NCBI GenBank assembly: GCA_903885865.1
Contig: CAISKH010000570.1
Location: 1-39,525 of the forward strand
From: an uncultured Mucilaginibacter sp.
Lineage (GTDB): Bacteria > Bacteroidota > Bacteroidia > Sphingobacteriales > Sphingobacteriaceae
Length of the DNA: 39,525 nt
Direction: 5' to 3'
Shown here in pieces: positions 1 to 8,217 of the stretch. Numbering within the stretch: position 1 is the first letter of the stretch; each line of letters starts with the position of its first letter. The notes under the pieces are model-generated. The model worked only from the letters and a program-made list of their open reading frames with translations, searched no databases and was not told the origin of the DNA. Position numbers and translations under genes: made by a program.

Positions 1-558
1 ATATTCTACGTTGACCATGATCCTATGGACGCTGCTCAGGCGCTCGTAGATAAACATGTAGTCAAAATGATTCTCGAGAGCGCTCAGTTGCTCTCGACAG
101 CTCATCGAGTACTAGATGGAGAGATGCAGGTACGAGAACGACTTGTTCCTGGTACATTAGAAAATCCCAAATATCGCAAACATAAACAATGGGTACTTCC
201 TGATGCTCGCAATGATGTAATGTATCAGGCAACTCATATGAATCATCCGTCTGCTATTTGGTGTCGTCAATCTGTTAGAAATTATGATTGGCTCGTTGAT
301 CATTTCTTTGCTCTTATGCGAGAATACACTCACCGATATAACAAGCAGCATAAATGCTACGGTGAAATTTCTTACATGCTCCAGTCGCCTCCTAAAAATT
401 TAAAAGATTGGGATTGGACTGAAATGCCTTCGTGTATGGCAGAAGAGTATATCATCTCTGATGACCCGATAATAAATTACAGAAATTATTATATAATTGG
501 AAAATCAGGGCTACATAAGTGGACTAACAGACAACCTCCGGAGTGGATTAATGGGTAG
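1..558 (+). CDS. Phage-type conserved protein with DKHVVKM motif (5' partial)
   Basis: The reading frame is open from base 1. In frame ahead of the first Met (base 25) it reads IFYVDHDP, so the true start lies just upstream of the window and the gene is 5'-truncated. The motif VDKHVVKMILESAQLLSTAHR near the N-terminus, followed by HPSAIWCRQS and YNWLVDH-like segments, resembles a conserved family of unknown function that I recall from T4-like and marine tailed phages. No catalytic assignment is possible. Its stop codon (556-558) lies inside the start of the next gene (ATGGGTAG), so the two are probably translationally coupled. Style and gene packing differ from the chromosomal genes after ~1,130, which points to a phage source. 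Family memory is moderate; function is unknown. Confidence 0.6.
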   Translation: MFYVDHDPMDAAQALVDKHVVKMILESAQLLSTAHRVLDGEMQVRERLVPGTLENPKYRKHKQWVLPDARNDVMYQATHMNHPSAIWCRQSVRNYDWLVDHFFALMREYTHRYNKQHKCYGEISYMLQSPPKNLKDWDWTEMPSCMAEEYIISDDPIINYRNYYIIGKSGLHKWTNRQPPEWING

Positions 559-754
559 ATTTGAATGGGACTGGTTCATTGGTTGGACCTGCGCGACAGT
601 AACTATTTTGGGTATTGTTACTGCGATTTATTTTGGTGTTCAAGATACTAACGCAAAGTACTACGCATCTATGGATAAGTGCACTGCTGCTGGTGGTTCT
701 TTTATTCCTACAAGCCAAGGTAATGCGATTTGTATTCAGGGAATAAAGCAATGA
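551..754 (+). CDS. Small single-helix membrane protein, phage-like block
   Basis: This gene encodes 67 residues beginning MGRFEWDW. Residues about 8-28 (FIGWTCATVTILGIVTAIYF) form one hydrophobic segment, followed by a polar tail with two cysteines (DKCTAAGG and AICIQG) that could form a disulfide outside the membrane. I chose the ATG at 551 rather than an in-frame ATG at 497, because 497 lies deep inside the upstream gene. CTCCGGAG sits just 5' of 551 and looks like a Shine-Dalgarno site, which is unusual for the Bacteroidota sequence elsewhere here. The start overlaps the upstream stop by 8 bp and the stop overlaps the next start (ATGA). Function is unknown; a phage membrane accessory protein is an inference. 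Confidence 0.55.
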   Translation: MGRFEWDWFIGWTCATVTILGIVTAIYFGVQDTNAKYYASMDKCTAAGGSFIPTSQGNAICIQGIKQ

Positions 755-1242
755 GTTTTTATACAGACGTAAGAGATTTCCATCAAGCATTCGGTCAGCG
801 TATTGGTGAGAAGCCAGAGTTTCCTAACGATGATGAACGTAAGCTTAGAGTTAAGCTTCTTAAAGAAGAAGTATGGGAATATATGGATGGAGAATCTGCC
901 AATGATCTCGTTGAAGTTGCCGATGCACTTGCTGACATTATCTATATTGCTTGTGGCACTGCCGTTTCTTACGGCATTCCTTTGGACGATGTTTTTGCTG
1001 AGGTCCATCGAAGCAATATGGCAAAGCTTGTCGATGGCAAGGTAATTCGTCGTGAGGATGGTAAGGTACAGAAACCAGAAGGATGGACTGCTCCTGACAT
1101 TAGAAGCATTTTAGATAAGGCACACACAAAATATATTTGTAAAGTAGCCATTAATATCTATCGGTTTTATTTTCCTGTTAAAACCTGTCCATATAAAATA
1201 ATTGCTACTGGTTTTGTCGAGGTTAATAAACTGCGTGGTTGA
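751..1242 (+). CDS. MazG-like nucleotide pyrophosphohydrolase (C-terminus replaced at junction)
   Basis: The N-terminal ~120 residues look like the all-alpha NTP pyrophosphohydrolase (MazG/phosphoribosyl-ATP pyrophosphatase-like) fold of phages. The acidic metal-binding pattern is visible as LLKEEVWEYMDG followed by DLVEVADALADIIYIACGTA, then the frequent phage ending KVIRREDGKVQKPEGWTAPDI. Such enzymes hydrolyse (d)NTPs to monophosphates or alter (p)ppGpp-like pools during infection. The start at 751 overlaps the preceding stop as ATGA. After about DIRSILDKAH (near base 1,115-1,130) the frame continues into sequence antisense to the chromosomal receptor gene, so the last ~40 residues are probably spurious and the natural C-terminus is lost or displaced. 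Confidence 0.65.
   Translation: MSFYTDVRDFHQAFGQRIGEKPEFPNDDERKLRVKLLKEEVWEYMDGESANDLVEVADALADIIYIACGTAVSYGIPLDDVFAEVHRSNMAKLVDGKVIRREDGKVQKPEGWTAPDIRSILDKAHTKYICKVAINIYRFYFPVKTCPYKIIATGFVEVNKLRG
1105..1150. other. Junction of phage-like and Bacteroidota chromosomal sequence
   Basis: A MazG-like phage gene reading rightward and an outer-membrane receptor gene reading leftward collide here, each apparently losing its own 3' end. The receptor's last recognisable barrel text is KIKPIDINGYFTN, followed by the unlikely tail IFCVCLI. The MazG-like frame is recognisable up to about SILDKAH. No integrase, transposase, att-like repeat or tRNA lies nearby. The exact breakpoint cannot be fixed by eye. 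Confidence 0.6.
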
Positions 1243-3393
1243 TTTGCCGGTTGACGTATTGGTTATGGTATTATTAGCTATTCCGGCCGTTGTAAAGGCA
1301 TAGCTACCGCTTACATTAAAGCTTTGCCCGCTTACAACACCGTAAGTATTATAGGATACGTTAAAACGATTGGTAAACGATGCCTTAAGGTCGGGGTTGC
1401 CCAGGGTGATAAACAGCGGGTCGGTATTTACCCTTATGGGCTGTATTTGCTCAAGGGAAGGCTGGGTAGTGCGCCCACTATACTCGGCCTTGAACGATTT
1501 TTGGAGCGAAAATTTATATTGGTAACTTGCCTGAGGCGCCCAGTTAATAAAGCTGCGTTTGTAAACAATGCCGGTATATTCGTCTACCTGTTTAAAATCT
1601 ACTGCAAAGGCTTTTGTGCCGAAATTCACCAGCGCCTTACCCTTTTTATAATTAAACACCGCGCCCAACTGGTTGCTAAGCTGGTTAAAATTATAATTGT
1701 TGCTAAAGGTACTGTTGAAAACATCATACTGGCCTGTTGGCCCTTTGTCATATGACCGTGTATCGGCATGCGCATTGTTTACGCCAAGTCCGTAATTGAA
1801 AATTATCGCAAATGTTTTTGACAGCGGCTCGCTATAAGTAGCGTTGCTGTTGATAACCATATGGGTAGCGGCGGTGGTTTTTAGCTGGTGTACTTCAACT
1901 ATACTGTCGAGAGCCCCAAGAGGGTTAAAAAAATCAGTTTCAGAATTGACGTAGCCGATTGAGTGGTTCTCGTCATACGATGTGCCCAGGTTGAGTGAAA
2001 AAGTACGCCCCGGCGTTTTAAACTTATGGGTGTAAAGGCCGTTTACATTTACCAGCTTCTGGTCGTTATTGTTGGTATTGGTGCGGTTGCTGCGGTTAAG
2101 CACTACATTGCTGCCGTTGTCGGTCGATGTTATATAGTTATCATCGGTTTTTGAGTTTCTCAGTGTAGCATCGGCGCCGATTTTAAAGTTCGATGAAGTA
2201 TCGGGCCTGAATTGGTACATGGCATCCAGCTTTTGCCTGAAGGAAGACTTGTCATAAGTTTGCGCCGAATGGTTATTGATAATGCCCGATGTTAAGCTCT
2301 GCTGCGATGTAGTAGTGGTTACCCCGGTAACATCCATCGATCTTAACTTGTAGTTGGTATTTATGGATGCTTTATCGGCATTCATCTTGCTGTCAAAATG
2401 GATGCCTGCATTACGCGCCCATGGCTGGCCGGCGCCATAATATTTTCCATCCCATCCATCATCCTCATCGCTATATGATCTGAATGTTTCGTCGTCCATC
2501 TGGCCGATATTGGTCATCCCGAGTTTGTCTTCATCGTCTTCCCCCAGGCCTATCTTACCATTGTTAGCAACGCTGCCATAAACCGACAGCTTATATTTCG
2601 CCTTAAATTTGTTGAATATAGCCTGGCTCTGGTAATAGCCATTGGTGCCAATGCCGCCTTCCAGTTTCCCGAAGACGCCGCTTTTTTTATCTTCTTTCAG
2701 CTTTATGTTAATGGTCCTGGTTTTTTCGCCGTCATCAATACCTGTAAAGGCCGCCTGGTCGCTTTTTTTATCATAGAGTTGTACCGATTCCACCATATCC
2801 GCCCGCAGGTTTTTGGTAACCAGTGTAGGGTCATCGCCAAAAAACTCTTCGCCATCAACCAATACTTTACCCACTTTTACACCGTTGGCGGTAATTTTTC
2901 CGTCCTTATCAATGGTCATGCCGGGCAGTTGTTTCAGCAGGTCCTCTACCTTATCGTTAGGTTGTATTACATAAGCTTTGGGGTTAAACTCGGTGGTATC
3001 GCCTTTAATTTTTATTGCGCGTATCTCGCCCTTGATCATTACCTCCATCAATAGCTTTGATTTCAGCTGCATATTCACATTGCCAAAATCGTGTGTAGGG
3101 TGAGTGGCATCCAGTGTAAACTCCTCTACATAATCCACATAATCGGGATAGCTTACCAATAATAAAAATTTCCCCTGCGGCAGGCCGTTAATGGCAAACA
3201 GACCATTATCAATAGCGTACGTATACTTATACATAATAGAATCTTTGGCATTTAATATGCAAATGGTAGTATTGGGCAGTTTGACCCTGGAGGCAGTATC
3301 GGTCACCATGCCTTTTACGGCATAGTTATTTTGGGCTGATAGTGACAAAGAACATAAGCAAATGGCCAGTATTGCCAGAATTGTGATCTTCAT
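1111..3393 (-). CDS. TonB-receptor-like outer membrane beta-barrel protein, C-terminally truncated
   Basis: A signal peptide (residues 1-20, ending LSLSAQ) is followed by a carboxypeptidase-regulatory-like Ig domain (about 24-105, KGMVTDTASRVKLPNTTI), a plug-like segment (about 130-220, with VEDLLKQLPGMTIDKDGKI and KVLVDGEEFFGDDPTL), and a long barrel rich in aromatic and Asn/Thr strands. This is the architecture of Bacteroidota outer-membrane beta-barrel receptors that are not SusC proper; no SusD partner is present. Family members are usually ~900 residues, so roughly 150-180 C-terminal residues are missing at the junction near 1,130. The gene is divergent from the two glycoside-hydrolase-like genes and may share their control region. 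Its substrate cannot be deduced. Confidence 0.8.
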   Translation of the reverse strand: MKITILAILAICLCSLSLSAQNNYAVKGMVTDTASRVKLPNTTICILNAKDSIMYKYTYAIDNGLFAINGLPQGKFLLLVSYPDYVDYVEEFTLDATHPTHDFGNVNMQLKSKLLMEVMIKGEIRAIKIKGDTTEFNPKAYVIQPNDKVEDLLKQLPGMTIDKDGKITANGVKVGKVLVDGEEFFGDDPTLVTKNLRADMVESVQLYDKKSDQAAFTGIDDGEKTRTINIKLKEDKKSGVFGKLEGGIGTNGYYQSQAIFNKFKAKYKLSVYGSVANNGKIGLGEDDEDKLGMTNIGQMDDETFRSYSDEDDGWDGKYYGAGQPWARNAGIHFDSKMNADKASINTNYKLRSMDVTGVTTTTSQQSLTSGIINNHSAQTYDKSSFRQKLDAMYQFRPDTSSNFKIGADATLRNSKTDDNYITSTDNGSNVVLNRSNRTNTNNNDQKLVNVNGLYTHKFKTPGRTFSLNLGTSYDENHSIGYVNSETDFFNPLGALDSIVEVHQLKTTAATHMVINSNATYSEPLSKTFAIIFNYGLGVNNAHADTRSYDKGPTGQYDVFNSTFSNNYNFNQLSNQLGAVFNYKKGKALVNFGTKAFAVDFKQVDEYTGIVYKRSFINWAPQASYQYKFSLQKSFKAEYSGRTTQPSLEQIQPIRVNTDPLFITLGNPDLKASFTNRFNVSYNTYGVVSGQSFNVSGSYAFTTAGIANNTITNTSTGKSTTQFINLDKTSSNYFIWTGFNRKIKPIDINGYFTNIFCVCLI

Positions 3394-3694
3394 AAAGTGG
3401 GTTTGGTGAAAGCAAGATACAACTAAAAAAATAGTGTATAATATAATTTAGCACTTTTTAACAAATTGATTATGAGCAAGGATAGTGCATAAAGCTATAC
3501 TCTTAAAATAAATGGGATGAAAAGGGTAGTTGGTGGGATAAAAGATACTAATTACCCGTAGTGTATATTCCTGCAGATATATACGCACACCTGCAAAGCC
3601 TCCGTAGCTGTAATTTTACAACCATAAATTAGCATATGTGGTAATTTATAATAATTTTGTATACAAAATACAAAACCAATAACACCTGAAAAAT
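3394..3694. promoter_or_regulatory. Divergent control region, receptor / hydrolase genes
   Basis: This 301-bp AT-rich spacer separates the leftward receptor gene from the rightward hydrolase pair. No ORF or RNA gene was seen. It holds a TAnnTTTG box at 3,652-3,659 overlapped by a 16-bp perfect palindrome at 3,654-3,669, 25 bp before the rightward start codon. Confidence 0.6.
3652..3669 (+). promoter_or_regulatory. Bacteroidota -7 box overlapped by perfect palindrome (operator candidate)
   Basis: TAATTTTG (3,652-3,659) matches the Bacteroidota -7 consensus TAnnTTTG. ATTTTGTATACAAAAT (3,654-3,669) is a perfect 16-bp palindrome covering the box and the probable start site, 25 bp before the ATG at 3,695. 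A repressor bound there would block initiation. No clear -33 TTTG was seen at the expected distance, so the promoter call is moderate and the operator call is inference. Confidence 0.45.
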
Positions 3695-5887
3695 ATGAAG
3701 TTAAAAATTGCGTTGTCGTTTGCTGTTACAATGGCTACCGGGATACTGTTATGCCTTGCGGTACAGGGCGCCACCATTATTGCCGCTACCGGCTATGCCA
3801 ACTCGCGCATGGTAAACTATGCCTTAAAAAAGCTGGATGAAGCTTCCGCCGTTACCGGCAATAGCCTGGTAAAAAAAGCAATGAGCAATAAAACTATGGT
3901 CAACGTAATGGTACTGGGCCAAACCGATGGGCTTGCCTATAGATACTTGCCCACTGGCGAAAAACCATTGGCAGCGGAGGGTTTCCGCATTATTCGTGAT
4001 GGCGCAAAGGTGGTAGTTATTGGTGCAGATGAAAAAGGGGCCATGTATGGTACGCTTGATGTTGCCGAACAGCTAAAAGCCAATGGCGGTAACCTGCAGT
4101 TAGTAAAAGAGAAAAAAGAAGAACCCCGTTTAAGTTTCAGGGGCATAAAATTTAACTTACCGTTCATGGCCTACCGGTCGAGTATATCGCTTACCCAGCA
4201 GGATTACGTGGTGCGCGACCCCAAATTTTGGGAAGCTTTTTTAGATATGATGGCGGCCAACCGCTACAACGTGCTCTCGTTATGGAGCCTGCACCCTTAT
4301 CATTATATGATACGGGCCAAAAACTTCCCCGAAGCCTGCCCGTTTGATGATGTGGAACTGCTGGCCATGAAACAATTTTGGACCAACCTGTTTAAGATGG
4401 CGCATGACCGCGGTATACAAACCTATATTATTAACTGGAACACCTTTGTATCGCCAAGTTTTGCGCTGGCCCATAAAAAAGAAGGGGTAATACAATACTC
4501 GGTAACACCGGCATTTGGCGGCAACCAGGATACTACCAAATTAGTGGAGCAATATACCCGCGAAACAATTACACAGGTAATTAATGAATACCCGGAACTT
4601 GACGGCCTCGGTATTACCATTGGCGAGGGCATGGGCGGCCGTACGCCGCAGCAGCGTCGCGACTGGCTCGACCGCACTATTTTTGCCGGTATGAAGGCCG
4701 CTAACCGCAAAATAAAATTTGTGTACCGTGCGCCGCTTTCGGCCAATACTGGGTCGGGTGGCAGCACCAGCGAGGAGAACGATATTGCCTCGCGCAAGCA
4801 TATTGAGAGCCTGGATGTTACCGACGCCTTTGTGGAGTTTAAATATAACTGGAGCCACGGGCACTCGTCGCCCAAACTGTTTATGGTGCACGGCGGCAAG
4901 CTCACCGATAAATATTATAACCCGTTCCCCACCAAATACAAATATGTGTGGACGGTGCGTAACGAGGATTTTTACCGCCTGCGCTGGGGCAACAGCGATT
5001 TTATACGCGAGTTTATTAAAAATAACGGGGAGGCCTATGTGGCCGGATGCTTTATCGGCAGCGAAATATTTACGCCCGCGCTGGATTATACCAGTTTATC
5101 CGGCCCGTTTAAAACCTGGGATTATCATTTTCAGCGCCAATGGCTATGGTACGCAATGTGGGGCCGCCTGATGTATGATGAGAAGACTCCCGACGCCACC
5201 TTCGAGCAAATGCTGTCAGCAAAATACGGCAAGGGTACCGGCCCAGCCGCGCTGCTGGCCTGGAAAATAGCTACCAACAATCAGCTGAAATTTGCTGCCT
5301 ACCATTCAGGCACCGCCGATGCGCAGTTGTACACCGAAGGTTTCTGCGACTGGGCGCCTGATAAGCCGGTAAGGTTGTTTGATATCAATAACATCATCAC
5401 CCACCCCGTATTGGATTCAACCCTGTACGTTAACATACACGACTGGGAAACTGCCGGCGAAAAAACAAGGCCGGGCAAAATGTCGCCGCTTCAATTAGCT
5501 GCGGAACTGGACAGGGACAACGCGAAATTGTTTACCCTCATCACCCAGTTAAAGGCAAAAGGGTTAAGCCCCGGCGCGGCAGTTGAAGTGAACGATATGC
5601 TGGCCTGGTACTGGTTCGGCAGATACTTTGCCGACAAAATAAAGGCGGGCGTTGCCGTGGCGCGTTACCGTTATAAAGGTAATGACGAGCGTCAGCAGGC
5701 GGTTGCCTACCTGAAACAATGTTCGTCGCATTGGGCCAATTATGCCGGTACAGTAGCTAAATACAATAAAGAATCGTTCCAGTTTATTATCATCAGCGGG
5801 TTGTTTTCGTTAAGGAGCATGCAGCCGCAGGTTGACCATGATATAGAACTGGCCATGGGCCCCGCGCCTTCAACAAAAACTAAGTAA
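3695..5887 (+). CDS. Putative secreted glycoside hydrolase (paralogue 1 of a tandem pair)
   Basis: This 730-residue protein has an N-terminal signal sequence (about 1-25). An N-terminal alpha/beta domain (about 28-135, ending MYGTLDVAEQL) resembles the helper domain that precedes the TIM barrel in GH20/GH67-type hydrolases. A barrel-like region follows, with FRGIKFNLP (148), NRYNVLSLWSLHPY (189), RGIQTYIINWNTF (239), LGITIGEGMGG (305; Glu311), VEFKYNW (380; Glu381) and VRNEDFYRLRWG. The two glutamates are my best candidates for acid/base and nucleophile, because both are kept in the next gene with the same surroundings. The CAZy family and substrate are not recognised; an alpha-glucuronidase-like activity is only a guess. 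It is separated from its paralogue by 22 bp, so the pair is probably co-transcribed. Confidence 0.65.
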   Translation: MKLKIALSFAVTMATGILLCLAVQGATIIAATGYANSRMVNYALKKLDEASAVTGNSLVKKAMSNKTMVNVMVLGQTDGLAYRYLPTGEKPLAAEGFRIIRDGAKVVVIGADEKGAMYGTLDVAEQLKANGGNLQLVKEKKEEPRLSFRGIKFNLPFMAYRSSISLTQQDYVVRDPKFWEAFLDMMAANRYNVLSLWSLHPYHYMIRAKNFPEACPFDDVELLAMKQFWTNLFKMAHDRGIQTYIINWNTFVSPSFALAHKKEGVIQYSVTPAFGGNQDTTKLVEQYTRETITQVINEYPELDGLGITIGEGMGGRTPQQRRDWLDRTIFAGMKAANRKIKFVYRAPLSANTGSGGSTSEENDIASRKHIESLDVTDAFVEFKYNWSHGHSSPKLFMVHGGKLTDKYYNPFPTKYKYVWTVRNEDFYRLRWGNSDFIREFIKNNGEAYVAGCFIGSEIFTPALDYTSLSGPFKTWDYHFQRQWLWYAMWGRLMYDEKTPDATFEQMLSAKYGKGTGPAALLAWKIATNNQLKFAAYHSGTADAQLYTEGFCDWAPDKPVRLFDINNIITHPVLDSTLYVNIHDWETAGEKTRPGKMSPLQLAAELDRDNAKLFTLITQLKAKGLSPGAAVEVNDMLAWYWFGRYFADKIKAGVAVARYRYKGNDERQQAVAYLKQCSSHWANYAGTVAKYNKESFQFIIISGLFSLRSMQPQVDHDIELAMGPAPSTKTK

Positions 5888-5909
5888 CCCTACACCAATT
5901 TAACCTGTT

Positions 5910-8090
5910 ATGAACCGATTACTCAAAATTTGCCTGGTATTAGTTGCCGCCGTTACGCTGATAAGCGCCCGTGCGCCGCAAAAAGTTAACGTAGTGTATG
6001 ATAAGACAATTCCGCAGCTGCAGTTTGGCGTGCAGGAATTTAAGAATGCCTTTAAAATGGCCAACCTGCAGTATTCGGCAAGCCCGGCAGGCGCTGTTGT
6101 GGTTACGTTCGTGCTGGATAAATCGTTAGGGGCCGAGGCGTATAAAATCACACAAACCAATAAGGCCATCAAAGTAAGGGGAGGAGATGCAAGAGGATTG
6201 ATGTATGCCGGCCTTGCACTTGCGGATAACCTGGAGGCCGGGAAGGACCTGCTTAAAACCGGAACAATAGAAGGCAAACCCTATATGCCTTACCGGGGGA
6301 TAAAATTCAACATTCCGCTCGACGCGCGTACGCCAAGCTATGACGATACCGGCGATGCAGCCCAAATGAACATTGAAACCATGTGGGAGTTTGATTTCTG
6401 GAAAAATTACCTCGATAATATGGCGCGTTACCGCTATAACCTGCTTACCTTATGGAATTTGCATCCCTACCCGTCAATGGTGAAAGTGCCGGGCTATGAA
6501 GATGTGGCGCTTAACGATGTATGCGTTTATACCGGCCCCATCACCGCTAAAACCGATATGCGCTGGAAAAAAGAAGGCATACAGGACCCTGCCCACCTGC
6601 GCGTGGTTAAAAAGATGAGCATCGACGAAAAGATCGCCTTTTGGAAAAAGGTATTTAAATATGCTGATGACCGGGGCATTGATATCCACTGGTACCACTG
6701 GAACGTTTTTGTAAGCGGCGCCGAAGGCAAGCATGGCATAGAAACCCGCCAGGATTCCCCTACTACTATTGACTATATGCGGAAAAGCGTAAAGCAATTT
6801 TTGCTTACCTATCCAACCATTAAAGGTATCGGTGTTACCGCCGGTGAGAATGTTAACCGCAACTTAAAGAATGAGTACAGCACCGAAAAATATATATGGT
6901 CAACCTATGGCAAGGGTATTATGGATGCCAGGGCAATTAATCCGAAAATTGATGTGGCCTTTATTTTCAGGCAGCATGAAACCGATATGAGTTTAATAGC
7001 TGATGCTTTTAAGGATTATAACCGCCCGTTTGATACTGAGTTTAAATATTCGAGGGCGCGTATGTTCAGCAGCGAAAAACCTACCTGGTTTGATAAAATA
7101 TACAAGGATGAGGTGGTTAGCCACAAAATTAAAGTGTGGATGAATGTGCGCAATGATGATATTTTTATCTTCCGCTGGGGCAAGCCCGACTACGCCAATG
7201 CGTTCATTAAAAATATGCCCAAGGATTTGATGGCCGGGTATTTCTGGGGGCCAGATGGCTACATCTACGGCCGCGATTTTCACAGCAAGGATGAGAATGT
7301 GCCTAAATATGAAATTGATAAGCAATGGTACTTATTTATGATATGGGGCATGGCAGGCTATAATCCCGACCTGCCGGAGTCATATTACATTGATAAGATA
7401 GCCGAACATTTCAAAGGCGCGGATGCAAAGGCAATATATACCACCTGGAACGCTACATCGGATGTGATCGAATGGGTTGATAAGATACACTACCGTCAAA
7501 ACGACGCCGAATTTTTGCCCGAGGGAAGCTTTGATATCACCCGTTTTAAAGACCTGAACGCCATTGCCCGCAACGATTGTATGCCCGACCAGGGTGTAAC
7601 CGCCATTGGCGATTTTGCCCAAAAAGGAAAAGTAGCCGGCGAACTTACTCCTTTTGAGGTTGCTGATAAACTGGAAGAAGCCTCAAAAACTTTATTGACA
7701 GGCGCGGCCAGGATAGCTGATAATAACAACCCTGAACTAAAACAAACTCTGGGCGATTTTAAAGCCATGGGCTATATGGCCGATTATTACGCGCATAAAG
7801 TAAATGCGGCTACTTATATGGCCCAATATCGCTTTGCAGGCGATGAAAAGAATAAGGCCCGGGCCGTTGCCGAAGCAGAAGCAGAGGTAAATTCATGGAT
7901 AAATTATGCCGCTGCGGCTTCGGCGCAATACAAACCGCAGCTTTTTGCCCGTACGCAATACCTTGACTGGAACGCAGAAACCGACCTGGTAAAACAAGAT
8001 GTGAACATTGCCAGGAACGCCCAAAAAGGCGAACCTGTTGCTGTAGCCGCCTCCAATAAATTATGGGAAAAGGATAAGAAGAAATTGTAA
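5910..8090 (+). CDS. Putative secreted glycoside hydrolase (paralogue 2 of a tandem pair)
   Basis: This 726-residue protein begins with a signal peptide (about 1-20, LVAAVTLISARA). The same landmarks as the upstream gene appear in the same order: YRGIKFNIP (128), YRYNLLTLWNLHPYPSM (174), DRGIDIHWYHWNVFVSG (254), IKGIGVTAGENV (304; Glu313), DTEFKYS (375; Glu377), VRNDDIFIFRWGKPDY (413) and QWYLFMIWGM. It carries an insertion (about 200-240) absent from paralogue 1, which may reshape the substrate cleft. The C-terminal third (after about 560) is alpha-helical and Ala-rich. The two genes probably arose by duplication and then diverged, since identity is confined to motif blocks. A periplasmic or surface sugar-cleaving role is inferred; the substrate is unknown. 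Confidence 0.65.
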   Translation: MNRLLKICLVLVAAVTLISARAPQKVNVVYDKTIPQLQFGVQEFKNAFKMANLQYSASPAGAVVVTFVLDKSLGAEAYKITQTNKAIKVRGGDARGLMYAGLALADNLEAGKDLLKTGTIEGKPYMPYRGIKFNIPLDARTPSYDDTGDAAQMNIETMWEFDFWKNYLDNMARYRYNLLTLWNLHPYPSMVKVPGYEDVALNDVCVYTGPITAKTDMRWKKEGIQDPAHLRVVKKMSIDEKIAFWKKVFKYADDRGIDIHWYHWNVFVSGAEGKHGIETRQDSPTTIDYMRKSVKQFLLTYPTIKGIGVTAGENVNRNLKNEYSTEKYIWSTYGKGIMDARAINPKIDVAFIFRQHETDMSLIADAFKDYNRPFDTEFKYSRARMFSSEKPTWFDKIYKDEVVSHKIKVWMNVRNDDIFIFRWGKPDYANAFIKNMPKDLMAGYFWGPDGYIYGRDFHSKDENVPKYEIDKQWYLFMIWGMAGYNPDLPESYYIDKIAEHFKGADAKAIYTTWNATSDVIEWVDKIHYRQNDAEFLPEGSFDITRFKDLNAIARNDCMPDQGVTAIGDFAQKGKVAGELTPFEVADKLEEASKTLLTGAARIADNNNPELKQTLGDFKAMGYMADYYAHKVNAATYMAQYRFAGDEKNKARAVAEAEAEVNSWINYAAAASAQYKPQLFARTQYLDWNAETDLVKQDVNIARNAQKGEPVAVAASNKLWEKDKKKL

Positions 8091-8101
8091 GTTAAAAAAA
8101 A

Positions 8102-8205
8102 CGGTGTCATCTGAGGTACTCGAAGCATGTGGGTCGGCCTTTGCGCTCACCCCTGCCTGCCGGCAGGCAAGGCTTCGACGGAGCTCAGGGTGACGCCTTT
8201 TTTTG
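8102..8205. terminator. Long imperfect hairpin / dispersed repeat between convergent genes
   Basis: GGTGTCATCTGAG and TCGAAGC on the left are mirrored by GCTTCGA, CTCAG and TGACGCC on the right. In the centre is a perfect 16-bp palindrome (8,154-8,169, TGCCTGCCGGCAGGCA). A T-rich run follows on the plus strand. It lies between the stop codons of two convergent genes, so it probably ends transcription from both sides. The text resembles dispersed intergenic repeats of Bacteroidota genomes. Confidence 0.55.
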
Positions 8206-8217
8206 AATATACTTTAT

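Noticed and set aside
1..1130. Resident prophage call for the left end
   Set aside because: Only three small genes are visible, with no integrase, structural or lysis gene and no att site; a chimeric contig is at least as likely.
1324..1755. Rightward 143-codon frame opposite the receptor gene
   Set aside because: Antisense of beta-barrel coding sequence; the leftward frame is the clear gene.
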